Origin: Lelliottia nimipressuralis | GTDB lineage: Bacteria > Pseudomonadota > Gammaproteobacteria > Enterobacterales > Enterobacteriaceae | Assembly: GCF_004402045.1 (NCBI RefSeq) | Contig: NZ_SOMG01000003.1 | Location: 1 to 64,000, forward strand | Length of the DNA stretch: 64,000 nt | Direction: 5' to 3' | Shown here: piece by piece, positions 42,886 to 54,571 of the stretch | Layout: the number at the start of each line of letters is the position of its first letter | Numbering within the stretch: the stretch's first letter is position 1 | Position numbers and translations under genes: made by a program | Notes under the pieces: generated by a model | Told to the model about the DNA's origin: nothing | The model's input: only the letters and a program-made list of their open reading frames with translations | The model's database searches: none

Positions 42886-43158
42886 ATGAAAACCTATACC
42901 TTTGATTTTGACGAGATCGACAGTCAGGAAGACTTCTACCGTGAATTTATCCAGGTGTTTGATCTTGAACGGGGAAGCGTGACGAATCTGGACACGCTGT
43001 GGGACGTGGTAACCGGTAGTCTGTTGCCGCTACCGCTGGAGATTGAGTTCATCCATTTGCCCGATAAGCTGCGCAGACGTTTTGGCGCACTGATACTACT
43101 GTTCGATGAAGCGGAAGAAGAACTGGAAGGGCAGCTGCGTTTTAACGCTCGTCATTGA
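42886..43158 (+). CDS. yhcO: barstar-family protein YhcO
   Basis: A 90-residue protein of the barstar (RNase inhibitor) fold, matching E. coli YhcO in length. It begins [20 protein letters not shown] and is strongly acidic. No barnase-like RNase gene lies near, so an inhibitor role is not supported by context. It sits 45 bp after the aldehyde dehydrogenase, convergent with the yhcN pair. Confidence 0.92.
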   Translation: MKTYTFDFDEIDSQEDFYREFIQVFDLERGSVTNLDTLWDVVTGSLLPLPLEIEFIHLPDKLRRRFGALILLFDEAEEELEGQLRFNARH

Positions 43159-43167
43159 ATGAAAATG

Positions 43168-43201
43168 AAAAAAAAAAGCCCCTGACCATGAGGCCAGGGG
43201 C
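43168..43201. terminator. terminator between yhcO and the yhcN paralogue
   Basis: An A-run, GCCCCTG, an inner loop and CAGGGGC form a hairpin between convergent genes. On the minus strand the hairpin is followed by about ten T residues, so it chiefly ends the yhcN-type transcript. Confidence 0.85.
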
Positions 43202-43229
43202 AAGTCGTATGATGAGATACGACGAGGGT

Positions 43230-43496
43230 TTATTTATACAGTTCAGCCGTAGCATGCCAGTGGTCACCTTGATTCAGTTCGGTGACGCGATAGCTGCTGG
43301 CGCCTGCTTTTTCAGCTTTTGCGGCAAGTTCGTGACGAATATCCATCGGTGAGCCGGTGACAGACGTTACGGAGACACTGCCCATACGCTGCAGATTTTG
43401 TGCCTGGTCGGCATTCACTTGCTGTACGGCTGCGCTCGCGCCGAAAGAGAGAACGGAAGCCAGACCGAGGGTTGCGATGATCAATTTAGTTTTCAT
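43230..43496 (-). CDS. YhcN-type stress protein, tandem paralogue (DUF1471)
   Basis: An 88-residue secreted protein of the YdgH/BhsA/McbA/YhcN family. It has a signal peptide (MKTKLIIATLGLASVLSFGA, cleavage after ASA), then QVNADQAQNLQRMGSVSVTS, SPMDIRHELAAKAEKAGASS and the ending GDHWHATAELYK. The upstream neighbour at 43607 is clearly related and shares the last 12 residues. Family members are periplasmic or outer-membrane proteins induced by acid, peroxide or metal stress and affecting biofilm; the role of this copy is unknown. I know of only one copy in this slot in E. coli K-12. Confidence 0.88.
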   Translation of the reverse strand: MKTKLIIATLGLASVLSFGASAAVQQVNADQAQNLQRMGSVSVTSVTGSPMDIRHELAAKAEKAGASSYRVTELNQGDHWHATAELYK

Positions 43497-43606
43497 AGTC
43501 TTTACTCCTGAATAGGGTTTTTGCTCAACGGCGAGAAGGGTTGAACCGCTATTTTTATACCTGGTGCCGTTGAGTGGAGATTTACGTTGTCAGTTATTAC
43601 TAAAAC

Positions 43607-43870
43607 TTATTTGTACAGCTCAGCGGTAGCGTGCCAGTGGTCACCAGAACGCGCTTCGATGATGCGATACGATGACGCACCCTGTTCTTCCGCTTTTTTG
43701 TTCAGCATTTCACGCATGTCCATCGGAGACGTGCCGATCGCACCGACAGAAACCGTACCGATTGCCTGACGGGATTGCGCCTGATCGGCATTGATGGAGT
43801 CAGCCGCAAAAACACCGAATGACAGAACAGACAGGACGCTCAGCGCCGCTACAGTTGTTTTGATTTTCAT
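43607..43870 (-). CDS. yhcN: stress-response protein YhcN
   Basis: An 87-residue secreted protein, the better match to E. coli YhcN: signal peptide MKIKTTVAALSVLSVLSFGV, then FAADSINADQAQSRQAIGTV, SPMDMREMLNKKAEEQGASS and GDHWHATAELYK. YhcN is linked to cytoplasmic acid and peroxide stress in E. coli. The ATG at 43870 gives the family length; the frame stays open 18 codons upstream without family resemblance. It lies 110 bp upstream of its paralogue on the same strand. Confidence 0.92.
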   Translation of the reverse strand: MKIKTTVAALSVLSVLSFGVFAADSINADQAQSRQAIGTVSVGAIGTSPMDMREMLNKKAEEQGASSYRIIEARSGDHWHATAELYK

Positions 43871-44216
43871 GATTCTTACCTCGTCGAATTTTTTAGTGGG
43901 GTCTTGTTTCGTGACCCTCATCACAAAATCAAGTATACACTAATAACGGTAAAAATTAATACCAGACTAATGGTTTCCGTTGTTATTACGTGTTAACCAG
44001 TCTTTTTTTTATAACCAAATTGCATAATATTGTTTGTTTTTTGTCCGCTTTGTGGCGTTATCTCTAATTAAATCATATGGATATTGGCTTTTGATTTTTT
44101 GTGCGATTTTTTGATTTATCATTCACTAGGTGAATGTTAATGGGTGGTAAAAAGCACTATTTGTCAAAGCTATCGGCAGTAGAAGACAAGGGGAAATGAT
44201 GCGGGAGCAGAATGAT
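43871..44216. other. AT-rich leader and promoter region of yhcN
   Basis: About 345 bp between yhcN and argR without a gene. It is markedly AT-rich between 43925 and 44160, with long T-runs, and should contain the yhcN promoter. No specific operator could be assigned. Confidence 0.55.
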
Positions 44217-44237
44217 CCCCGCAGCGGCGCTGCGGGG
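44217..44237 (-). terminator. hairpin after argR
   Basis: CCCCGCAGC and GCTGCGGGG form a perfect 9-bp stem with loop GGC, nine bases past the argR stop. No T-run follows on the minus strand, so it may be a weak terminator or 3' stabiliser. Confidence 0.55.
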
Positions 44238-44245
44238 AGAGAGGA

Positions 44246-44719
<474 letters not shown>

Positions 44720-44742
44720 TCACCCGGAATATGACGATAGAA

Positions 44743-44780
44743 ACAACATTATTATGCATGTGGATGAATTTTTATGCAAA
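44743..44780 (-). promoter_or_regulatory. ARG boxes of the argR operator
   Basis: Box 2 (44763-44780) reads GATGAATTTTTATGCAAA and matches the consensus wnTGAATwwwwATTCAnw with one core mismatch. A weaker box 1 (44743-44760, ending in ATGCATG) lies 2 bp away. The position 27-64 bp upstream of argR fits autorepression, known in E. coli. Confidence 0.7.
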
Positions 44781-46052
<1,272 letters not shown>

Positions 46053-46070
46053 AACGAACCGTCTCCCGGC

Positions 46071-46106
46071 AAAAAAAACCGAAGCACTAATGGCTTCGGT
46101 TTTTTT
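46071..46106. terminator. bidirectional terminator mdh/degS
   Basis: An A-run, CCGAAGC, a 7-base loop, GCTTCGG and a T-run lie between the convergent ends of mdh and degS. The flanking runs let it serve both genes. Confidence 0.92.
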
Positions 46107-46113
46107 ATGGCTG

Positions 46114-47181
46114 TCAGTTTGTTGCCGGGTATTCCTGAATCGTCACGTGGAGCGTCAGTTTCTTATCGTTGCGCATGACCTCAACAGGGATAATAGAACC
46201 CGGGCGAATTTCTGCCACCTGATCCATTGTCTCCAGCGCAGAGACCGCTGGCGTGCCGTTGACCGACACAATGACATCATTTACCTGAATCCCCGCGCTG
46301 GCCGCCGGACCACCTGGCGCTACCTCGTTCACCACGATGCCCTGAATCTGATCGATACCACCGCCCTGGGTATGCATAGGTGCAATTTCACGACCGCCAA
46401 TACCGATATAGCCGCGGATCACGCGTCCGTCGCGGATCAGTTTATCCATAATCTTGGTTGCCAGCTGGAACGGAATGGCAAAACCGATCCCTTCCGGTGT
46501 TTCGCCGTCGTTACTCTTATCGAACGAGAGGGTGTTGATGCCCATCAGTTCGCCCAGCGAGTTGACCAGCGCACCACCGGAGTTACCGTGGTTGATGGAG
46601 GCATCGGTTTGCAGGAAGTTCTGCCGCCCGGAGGGGTTCAAACCAATACGACCGGTCGCGCTGATAATCCCCTGGGTGATGGTCTGACCCAGGTTGTAAG
46701 GGTTACCGATAGCCAGTACGACGTCGCCAATATGCGGAGTACGTTTACGGTTGATCGGGATGACCGGCAAACCGCCCGTGGCGTTGATTTTCAGGACGGC
46801 CAGGTCGGTCAGGCTATCTGACCCGACGAGTAATGCCTCAAACACGCGGCCATCCTGCAGGGCGACGATAATCTGGTCGGCATCGTTGATCACGTGCTTA
46901 TTGGTAATAATGTAGCCCCGCTCGTCCATAATTACCCCGGAGCCGAGGGTGCGGATCTCCAGCTGGTTATGGGCTGAGGTGTTCAGGCCACGGTTATAGA
47001 CGTTAACCACGGCAGGGGCGGCACGGCGCACGGCCTGGTTATAGGTGGCCGGCGTTTCATCCGTGCTATCGAACTGGGGAGCCGACAGTTTGTTGAACTG
47101 ACGTAAAGACGGCAGCGCCAGCAGCAGCAGGCCTGCGACAATCAAACCGATGACAATAGAACGTAAGAGCTTTACAAGCAT
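46114..47181 (-). CDS. degS: site-1 protease DegS
   Basis: A 355-residue inner-membrane-anchored serine protease that senses misfolded outer-membrane proteins and cleaves RseA to release sigma-E. One N-terminal membrane helix (SIVIGLIVAGLLLLALPSL) is followed by the trypsin-like domain. The triad is in TNKHVINDAD (His), DLAVLKINA (Asp) and HGNSGGALVNSLGE (Ser). A single C-terminal PDZ domain (RGYIGIGGREIAP onward) binds OMP C-termini. Length equals E. coli DegS (355). It lies downstream of degQ with a hairpin between them. Confidence 0.96.
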   Translation of the reverse strand: MLVKLLRSIVIGLIVAGLLLLALPSLRQFNKLSAPQFDSTDETPATYNQAVRRAAPAVVNVYNRGLNTSAHNQLEIRTLGSGVIMDERGYIITNKHVINDADQIIVALQDGRVFEALLVGSDSLTDLAVLKINATGGLPVIPINRKRTPHIGDVVLAIGNPYNLGQTITQGIISATGRIGLNPSGRQNFLQTDASINHGNSGGALVNSLGELMGINTLSFDKSNDGETPEGIGFAIPFQLATKIMDKLIRDGRVIRGYIGIGGREIAPMHTQGGGIDQIQGIVVNEVAPGGPAASAGIQVNDVIVSVNGTPAVSALETMDQVAEIRPGSIIPVEVMRNDKKLTLHVTIQEYPATN

Positions 47182-47231
47182 GATGCGCGTGTCGTTAAAA
47201 AAGGAACGATTTGCAGCATAACATGAGTTAT

Positions 47232-47261
47232 CCGGACATCACACGCAGCGGTGATGTCCGG
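47232..47261 (-). terminator. hairpin between degQ and degS
   Basis: CCGGACATCAC and GTGATGTCCGG form a perfect 11-bp stem with an 8-base loop, 12 bases past the degQ stop. No T-run follows, so read-through into degS is plausible. Confidence 0.6.
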
Positions 47262-47273
47262 GGTCGCAAATGC

Positions 47274-48641
47274 TTAGCGCAACAGAATATAGATGGACTC
47301 ATTGCCACGCATAACCTGCAGGGCAATGACCGCCGGTTTACTTTCCAGCACCTTGCGCAGTTCGGCAATGGACTGCACGCGATTGCGGTTTACACCAATG
47401 ATAACGTCATCCTGATGTAATCCGGCCTGCGCGGCAGGGCTGCTCTTCTCGACGGTGTCGATGCTGATGCCTTTCGTACCGTCTTTCATCTGCCCATCAC
47501 TCAACGTAGCTCCTTGCAGCGCCGGAGCGATAAGCTCCGCACTGGCAGAGGAAGAGGTGCTCTTATCCAGCGTCACTTCAACGTCCAGCGGCTTGCCGTC
47601 ACGTATCAGGCCCAGCTTCACTTTCGCACCGGGTTCGGTTGTGGCAATCCGCGAGCGCAGCTCCGCAAAGCTGCTCAGTGGTTTACCGTTCAGGCTGACG
47701 ATCACATCGCCCGATTTTAAGCCTGCTTTTGCCGAGCCGGAGTTTGGCAGCACTTCACTGACAAACGCCCCGCGCTGTACGTTGATGTTGAACGCTTTTG
47801 CGATATCTGCGCTCATCTCCATACCTTTGATACCCAGCAGCCCGCGTTTGATTTCACCAAATTGAATGAGCTGCTGCGCCAGCGTTTTGGCCATATTACT
47901 GGGGATAGCAAAACCGATCCCAATGCTGCCGCCGCCCGGGGCCAGAATAGCCGTGTTGATCCCAATCAGCTCGCCGTTAAGGTTGAGCAATGCCCCGCCG
48001 GAGTTCCCACGGTTGATGGAGGCATCGGTCTGGATAAAGTTTTCCAGCCCTTCCAGATTCAGGCCGCTGCGTCCTAGCGCCGAGACGATCCCGGAAGTCG
48101 CGGTCTGCCCTAAACCAAAGGGGTTGCCCACGGCGACGGCAAAATCACCGACACGCAGTTTGTCGGAATCCGCAATGGCAATCTGGGTCAGGTTGCTCGG
48201 GTTTTGCACCTGCAACAGCGCGATGTCGCTCTGGTCATCGCCGCCAATCAGTTTGGCATCAAATTCACGTCCATCATTAAGCTGAACGCTGATTTTATCG
48301 GCCTGGCTGATGACGTGGTTGTTGGTGAGAATATAGCCTTTGGCCGCATCAATAATGACGCCAGAACCCAGGCCTTCAAAAGGCTGAGCCTGTTGGTCGG
48401 GAGACTCATCGCCAAAATATTTTTTCAGTTCTTCAGGGACGCGTTGGCTTTGTACTGCCGTGCCTTCAACCTGTACGCTGACCACCGCAGGCAACACTTT
48501 TTCCAGCATTGGCGCGAGGCTTGGAATGGCCGCCTGGCCAGGTACCTGGGAGGGAATAGCGGCGAAGACCGGGACGGACGCCGAGAGAGATAACCCGACA
48601 CTTAACGCGATAGCGCTCAACAGCTGGTTTTTTTTCTTCAT
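47274..48641 (-). CDS. degQ: periplasmic serine endoprotease DegQ
   Basis: A 455-residue HtrA-family protease and chaperone of the periplasm, paralogous to DegP. The signal peptide is MKKKNQLLSAIALSVGLSLS with cleavage after FA. The triad is in TNNHVISQAD (His), DIALLQVQN (Asp) and NRGNSGGALLNLNGE (Ser). Two PDZ domains follow (from about residues 255 and 360). The ATG at 48641 gives exactly the E. coli length; the frame is open 28 codons upstream into the promoter region. Confidence 0.96.
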   Translation of the reverse strand: MKKKNQLLSAIALSVGLSLSASVPVFAAIPSQVPGQAAIPSLAPMLEKVLPAVVSVQVEGTAVQSQRVPEELKKYFGDESPDQQAQPFEGLGSGVIIDAAKGYILTNNHVISQADKISVQLNDGREFDAKLIGGDDQSDIALLQVQNPSNLTQIAIADSDKLRVGDFAVAVGNPFGLGQTATSGIVSALGRSGLNLEGLENFIQTDASINRGNSGGALLNLNGELIGINTAILAPGGGSIGIGFAIPSNMAKTLAQQLIQFGEIKRGLLGIKGMEMSADIAKAFNINVQRGAFVSEVLPNSGSAKAGLKSGDVIVSLNGKPLSSFAELRSRIATTEPGAKVKLGLIRDGKPLDVEVTLDKSTSSSASAELIAPALQGATLSDGQMKDGTKGISIDTVEKSSPAAQAGLHQDDVIIGVNRNRVQSIAELRKVLESKPAVIALQVMRGNESIYILLR

Positions 48642-48767
48642 CGATGTTGACTCTCGTAACCTGGAATAAAGGAAAAACGGCCCCAAAAACACGTTGATGT
48701 TATTGAATTTTAAACCGCTGAACAATGAAGTGTTTAACTAAATGATAGCTGGGGTCATCAAGAAAGG

Positions 48768-48790
48768 ACGGGCGCAATCGCTGCGCCCGT
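48768..48790 (-). terminator. hairpin after zapG
   Basis: ACGGGCGCA and TGCGCCCGT form a 9-bp stem with a 5-base loop, 22 bases past the zapG stop. It is followed on the minus strand by CCTTTCTTG, a modest T-rich tract. Confidence 0.65.
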
Positions 48791-48812
48791 AAAATAAATT
48801 CAGGTTGTGCGA

Positions 48813-49211
48813 TTAATCGCGTTTTACACCGCCGCGCAGCAGGCCGGACGCGCCATCTGAATAGTCACGTGGCATCTGAACCGGAGCCTGATCGTTACCG
48901 GCTTCAGAGTCTGCCAGACGGTTGCGGAACGGGTTGGTTTCCGCCGTCATTTCCGGCAGCAGGCTGCTGGAGCTTTTCGCCATGTGTTGATACAGCTGGC
49001 GATAGTCGGTTGCCATGTTGTCCAGCAGCTCGGCGCTACGGGCAAAGTGGCTGACCAGCTCTTCACGATACTCTTCCAGTTCGGCTTTGTTCTTTTCCAG
49101 TTCGTACTGCAGTGACTGCTGCTGACGCAATTTGCGATTACCGAAACGCATGGCCACAGCACCAATGACGATGCCGACGACTAAACCGATTAGCGCATAT
49201 TCCCAGGTCAT
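48813..49211 (-). CDS. zapG: cell-envelope and division protein ZapG (YhcB)
   Basis: A 132-residue inner-membrane protein with one N-terminal helix (YALIGLVVGIVIGAVAMRF), a coiled coil (about residues 27-75) and a disordered polar tail. YhcB (DUF1043) interacts with elongasome and divisome proteins and is needed for normal envelope growth. Length equals E. coli YhcB. It is divergent from zapE. Confidence 0.94.
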   Translation of the reverse strand: MTWEYALIGLVVGIVIGAVAMRFGNRKLRQQQSLQYELEKNKAELEEYREELVSHFARSAELLDNMATDYRQLYQHMAKSSSSLLPEMTAETNPFRNRLADSEAGNDQAPVQMPRDYSDGASGLLRGGVKRD

Positions 49212-49400
49212 GAACTTCTCCCGTTGTCTTGTTGTTCCGTAGGGTGTTGGCTCGGCTCCTGCCTGTGCCTGATAATGCCACTATAACCGCTATTTCCGCA
49301 GAAGTGGAATCCTGACGTATCATCGCGTAGTGTAGAACGGCCTTTTTTTCATCAGTCACGCCTGCTGGTGAGCATTAATTGAAGGAATAACAATAAGATT

Positions 49401-50525
49401 ATGCAAAACCTGTCCCCTGCATCGCGCTATCAACTGGCCCTTAACGAGGGCACTCATCAGCCGGATGACGTTCAACGTGAGGCGGTAAACCGTCTGGAGA
49501 CGATCTATCAGGAACTCACGGCAAAACCCGCTGAAGTCGAACAGAGCAGTGGGCTCAAGGCGGCATTTGGGCGGCTGCTTGGCAAAAAAGCGCCGCAGGA
49601 TCACGCTCCGGTGCGCGGTTTATATATGTGGGGCGGTGTCGGGCGCGGAAAAACCTGGCTGATGGACATGTTCTACCAGAGCCTGCCGGGCGCACGTAAG
49701 CAGCGTTTGCACTTCCATCGTTTTATGCTGCGAGTGCATGAAGAGCTGACTGCACTGCAGGGCCAAAGCGATCCGCTGGATATTGTGGCCGATAGATTCA
49801 AGGCGGAAACTGACGTGCTCTGCTTCGATGAGTTTTTTGTGTCTGACATCACCGATGCCATGCTATTAGGCGGCCTGATGAAAGCGTTATTTGCCCGTGG
49901 GATTACGCTGGTTGCCACGTCGAACATCCCGCCTGATGAGCTGTATCGCAATGGCCTGCAGCGGGCACGTTTCCTGCCTGCCATCGACGCCATCAAACAA
50001 CATTGTGACATAATGAATGTTGATGCGGGGGTGGATTACCGCCTACGCACGCTGACCCAGGCGCATCTGTGGCTCTCACCGTTGAATACAGAGACCACCC
50101 GCCAGATGGACAAACTTTGGCTGGCGTTGGCGGGGGCAAAACGTGAGCACGCCCCGGAACTTGAGATTAACCATCGCCCGTTGCCAACGCTCGGCGTTGA
50201 AAACCAAACGCTGGCGGTCTCCTTTACGACGCTGTGTGTTGATGCCCGCAGCCAGCATGACTACATCGCACTTTCGCGTCTGTTCCACACCGTGATGGTG
50301 CTGAATGTTCCGGTGATGACGCGGCTGATGGAGAGCGAAGCACGGCGCTTCATCGCGCTGGTGGATGAGTTTTATGAGCGCCACGTCAAGCTGGTGGTTA
50401 GCGCCGAGGTACCTTTATATGAGATCTACCAGGGGGAGCGGCTGAAGTTTGAGTTCCAGCGCTGTCTCTCGCGCCTGCAGGAGATGCAGAGCGAGGAATA
50501 CCTGAAGCTTGAGCATATGCCGTAA
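49401..50525 (+). CDS. zapE: cell-division ATPase ZapE (YhcM)
   Basis: A 374-residue AFG1-type P-loop ATPase that associates with the Z-ring during constriction and matters under anaerobic or high-temperature growth. Walker A is MWGGVGRGKTWLMD (about residue 79) and Walker B is VLCFDEFFVSDITDA (about 136). TLVATSNIPPDELY is the sensor-1 region. It is one residue shorter than E. coli ZapE, with the variation at the extreme C-terminus and around residues 45-70. Confidence 0.95.
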   Translation: MQNLSPASRYQLALNEGTHQPDDVQREAVNRLETIYQELTAKPAEVEQSSGLKAAFGRLLGKKAPQDHAPVRGLYMWGGVGRGKTWLMDMFYQSLPGARKQRLHFHRFMLRVHEELTALQGQSDPLDIVADRFKAETDVLCFDEFFVSDITDAMLLGGLMKALFARGITLVATSNIPPDELYRNGLQRARFLPAIDAIKQHCDIMNVDAGVDYRLRTLTQAHLWLSPLNTETTRQMDKLWLALAGAKREHAPELEINHRPLPTLGVENQTLAVSFTTLCVDARSQHDYIALSRLFHTVMVLNVPVMTRLMESEARRFIALVDEFYERHVKLVVSAEVPLYEIYQGERLKFEFQRCLSRLQEMQSEEYLKLEHMP

Positions 50526-50558
50526 CAAATGCCACCCTCTCCCTGAGAAGGGAACCTT

Positions 50559-50592
50559 GTAGGCCGGGTAAGGCGCAACCGCCACCCGGCAT
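50559..50592. repeat. REP element after zapE
   Basis: GTAGGCCGGGTAAGGCGCAA and CCGCCACCCGGCAT form the imperfect palindrome typical of enterobacterial REP sequences. It lies 34 bp past the zapE stop and is nearly identical to the REP at 63922. Confidence 0.85.
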
Positions 50593-50658
50593 TTTCCACA
50601 CCCTCGAAAAACCCAATTTCAAACGCATTTAAGGGTCGATCTTTGACCTCAACTTCTC

Positions 50659-51257
<599 letters not shown>

Positions 51258-51269
51258 TCGGGATTATAG

Positions 51270-51665
<396 letters not shown>

Positions 51666-51694
51666 TCCATTCTGCTCACGCAGAACGATTGGCG

Positions 51695-51721
51695 AAAAAC
51701 CCGCTTCGGCGGGTTTTTTTA
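51695..51721 (+). terminator. rplM-rpsI terminator
   Basis: AAAAACCCGC, a TTCG tetraloop and GCGGG followed by eight T residues, 29 bases past the rpsI stop. The 250 bp from here to sspA is non-coding and should include the sspA promoter. Confidence 0.93.
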
Positions 51722-51973
51722 TGGATAATGCGCAGGTTATCCACAATATCCATGCATATATCTTCTCTTTTTCCACATTTCCAGAATCCCCTCACCACAA
51801 AGCCATCAAAATCTGGTAAACTATCATCCAATTTTCTGCCCAAATATCAGTGAATACTCGATTTTTGTTCGATTCTTGAACAATGTGTTTTCTCTGGGAT
51901 GGGCGATACAACATCTGGCTGGCCCCTGTTGGGCTGGTAGCAGTAAAAATTCTGAATATACCTGGAGGTTTTC

Positions 51974-52612
51974 ATGGCTGTCGCTGCCAACAAACGTTCG
52001 GTAATGACGCTGTTTTCTGGTCCTACTGACATTTATAGCCATCAGGTTCGTATCGTGCTGGCCGAGAAGGGTGTCAGTTTTGAGATCGAGCATGTGGAAA
52101 AGGATAACCCGCCTCAGGATCTGATCGATCTCAACCCGAGCCAAAGCGTGCCGACGCTGGTGGATCGCGAGCTGACCCTGTGGGAATCCCGTATCATTAT
52201 GGAATATCTGGATGAGCGTTTCCCGCATCCACCACTGATGCCTGTTTACCCTGTCGCGCGTGGTGAAAGCCGCCTGTACATGCAGCGTATCGAGAAAGAC
52301 TGGTACACGCTGATGAACGTTATCGTTAACGGTTCCTCTTCTGAAGCGGATGCTGCCCGTAAACAACTGCGTGAAGAACTGCTGGCAATCGCACCTGTGT
52401 TTGGCCAGAAACCGTTCTTCCTGAGCGATGAGTTCAGCCTGGTGGATTGCTACCTGGCTCCGTTGCTATGGCGTCTGCCAACCCTGGGGGTTGAGTTCAG
52501 TGGCCCTGGCGCGAAAGAGATGAAGGGCTATATGACTCGCGTATTTGAGCGCGACTCTTTCCTGGCATCTTTAACTGAACCGGAACGTGAAATGCGTCTC
52601 GGCCGAGGCTAA
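51974..52612 (+). CDS. sspA: stringent starvation protein A
   Basis: A 212-residue GST-fold protein that binds RNA polymerase, supports phage P1 late transcription and helps acid and stationary-phase survival through lower H-NS levels. The N-terminal thioredoxin-like part is followed by the all-helical GST C-domain. The surface loop SGPGAKEMKGYMTR is preserved. Length equals E. coli SspA. It has a strong ribosome site (TGGAGG). Its TAA stop overlaps the sspB ATG by one base. Confidence 0.97.
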   Translation: MAVAANKRSVMTLFSGPTDIYSHQVRIVLAEKGVSFEIEHVEKDNPPQDLIDLNPSQSVPTLVDRELTLWESRIIMEYLDERFPHPPLMPVYPVARGESRLYMQRIEKDWYTLMNVIVNGSSSEADAARKQLREELLAIAPVFGQKPFFLSDEFSLVDCYLAPLLWRLPTLGVEFSGPGAKEMKGYMTRVFERDSFLASLTEPEREMRLGRG

Positions 52613-53115
52613 TGACTGTGGAAATGTCACAATTAACCCCACGCCGTCCGTATCTGCTGCGCGCCTTCTATGAATGGCTGCTGGATAACCAGCTCACGCC
52701 GCACCTGGTTGTGGATGTGACGTTGCCGGGCGTGCTGGTTCCAATGGAATACGCACGTGACGGACAGATCGTGCTGAACATTGCGCCGCGTGCGGTAGGT
52801 AACCTGGAACTGGCAAACGACGAAGTGCGTTTTAACGCGCGTTTCGGCGGTATCCCGCGTCAGGTTTCTGTGCCGCTGGCTGCCGTGCTGGCGATTTACG
52901 CCCGTGAAAACGGTGCGGGTACCATGTTCGAGCCGGAAGCGGCGTATGATGAAGATGTTGCCAGCCTGAATGATGACAATGCAGCTGATGAGCGCGAAAG
53001 CGACACGGTGATGTCACTTATCGATGGTGATAAGCCCGATCATCACGACGACAATGATCCTGATGACGATCCACCGCCGCGCGGTGGTCGTCCAGCCCTT
53101 CGCGTCGTGAAATAA
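52612..53115 (+). CDS. sspB: ClpXP specificity adaptor SspB
   Basis: A 167-residue adaptor that binds ssrA-tagged proteins and RseA fragments and delivers them to ClpXP. The substrate-binding domain (about residues 5-115, RRPYLLRAFYEWLLDNQLTP) is followed by a disordered acidic linker. The ClpX-binding tail is GGRPALRVVK. The ATG at 52612 overlaps the sspA stop (TAATG). In-frame GTG 52618 or ATG 52624 would give an N-terminus closer to E. coli SspB (165 residues). Confidence 0.95.
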   Translation: MTVEMSQLTPRRPYLLRAFYEWLLDNQLTPHLVVDVTLPGVLVPMEYARDGQIVLNIAPRAVGNLELANDEVRFNARFGGIPRQVSVPLAAVLAIYARENGAGTMFEPEAAYDEDVASLNDDNAADERESDTVMSLIDGDKPDHHDDNDPDDDPPPRGGRPALRVVK

Positions 53116-53116
53116 T

Positions 53117-53136
53117 AAAACAGGCCCAATTGGGCC
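53117..53136. terminator. terminator between sspB and gltD
   Basis: AACAGGCCCA and TGGGCCTGTT form a near-palindromic stem around AT, followed by T residues on the plus strand and an A-run before it. It separates convergent sspAB and gltBD transcription. Confidence 0.88.
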
Positions 53137-53143
53137 TGTTTTT

Positions 53144-54571
<1,428 letters not shown>

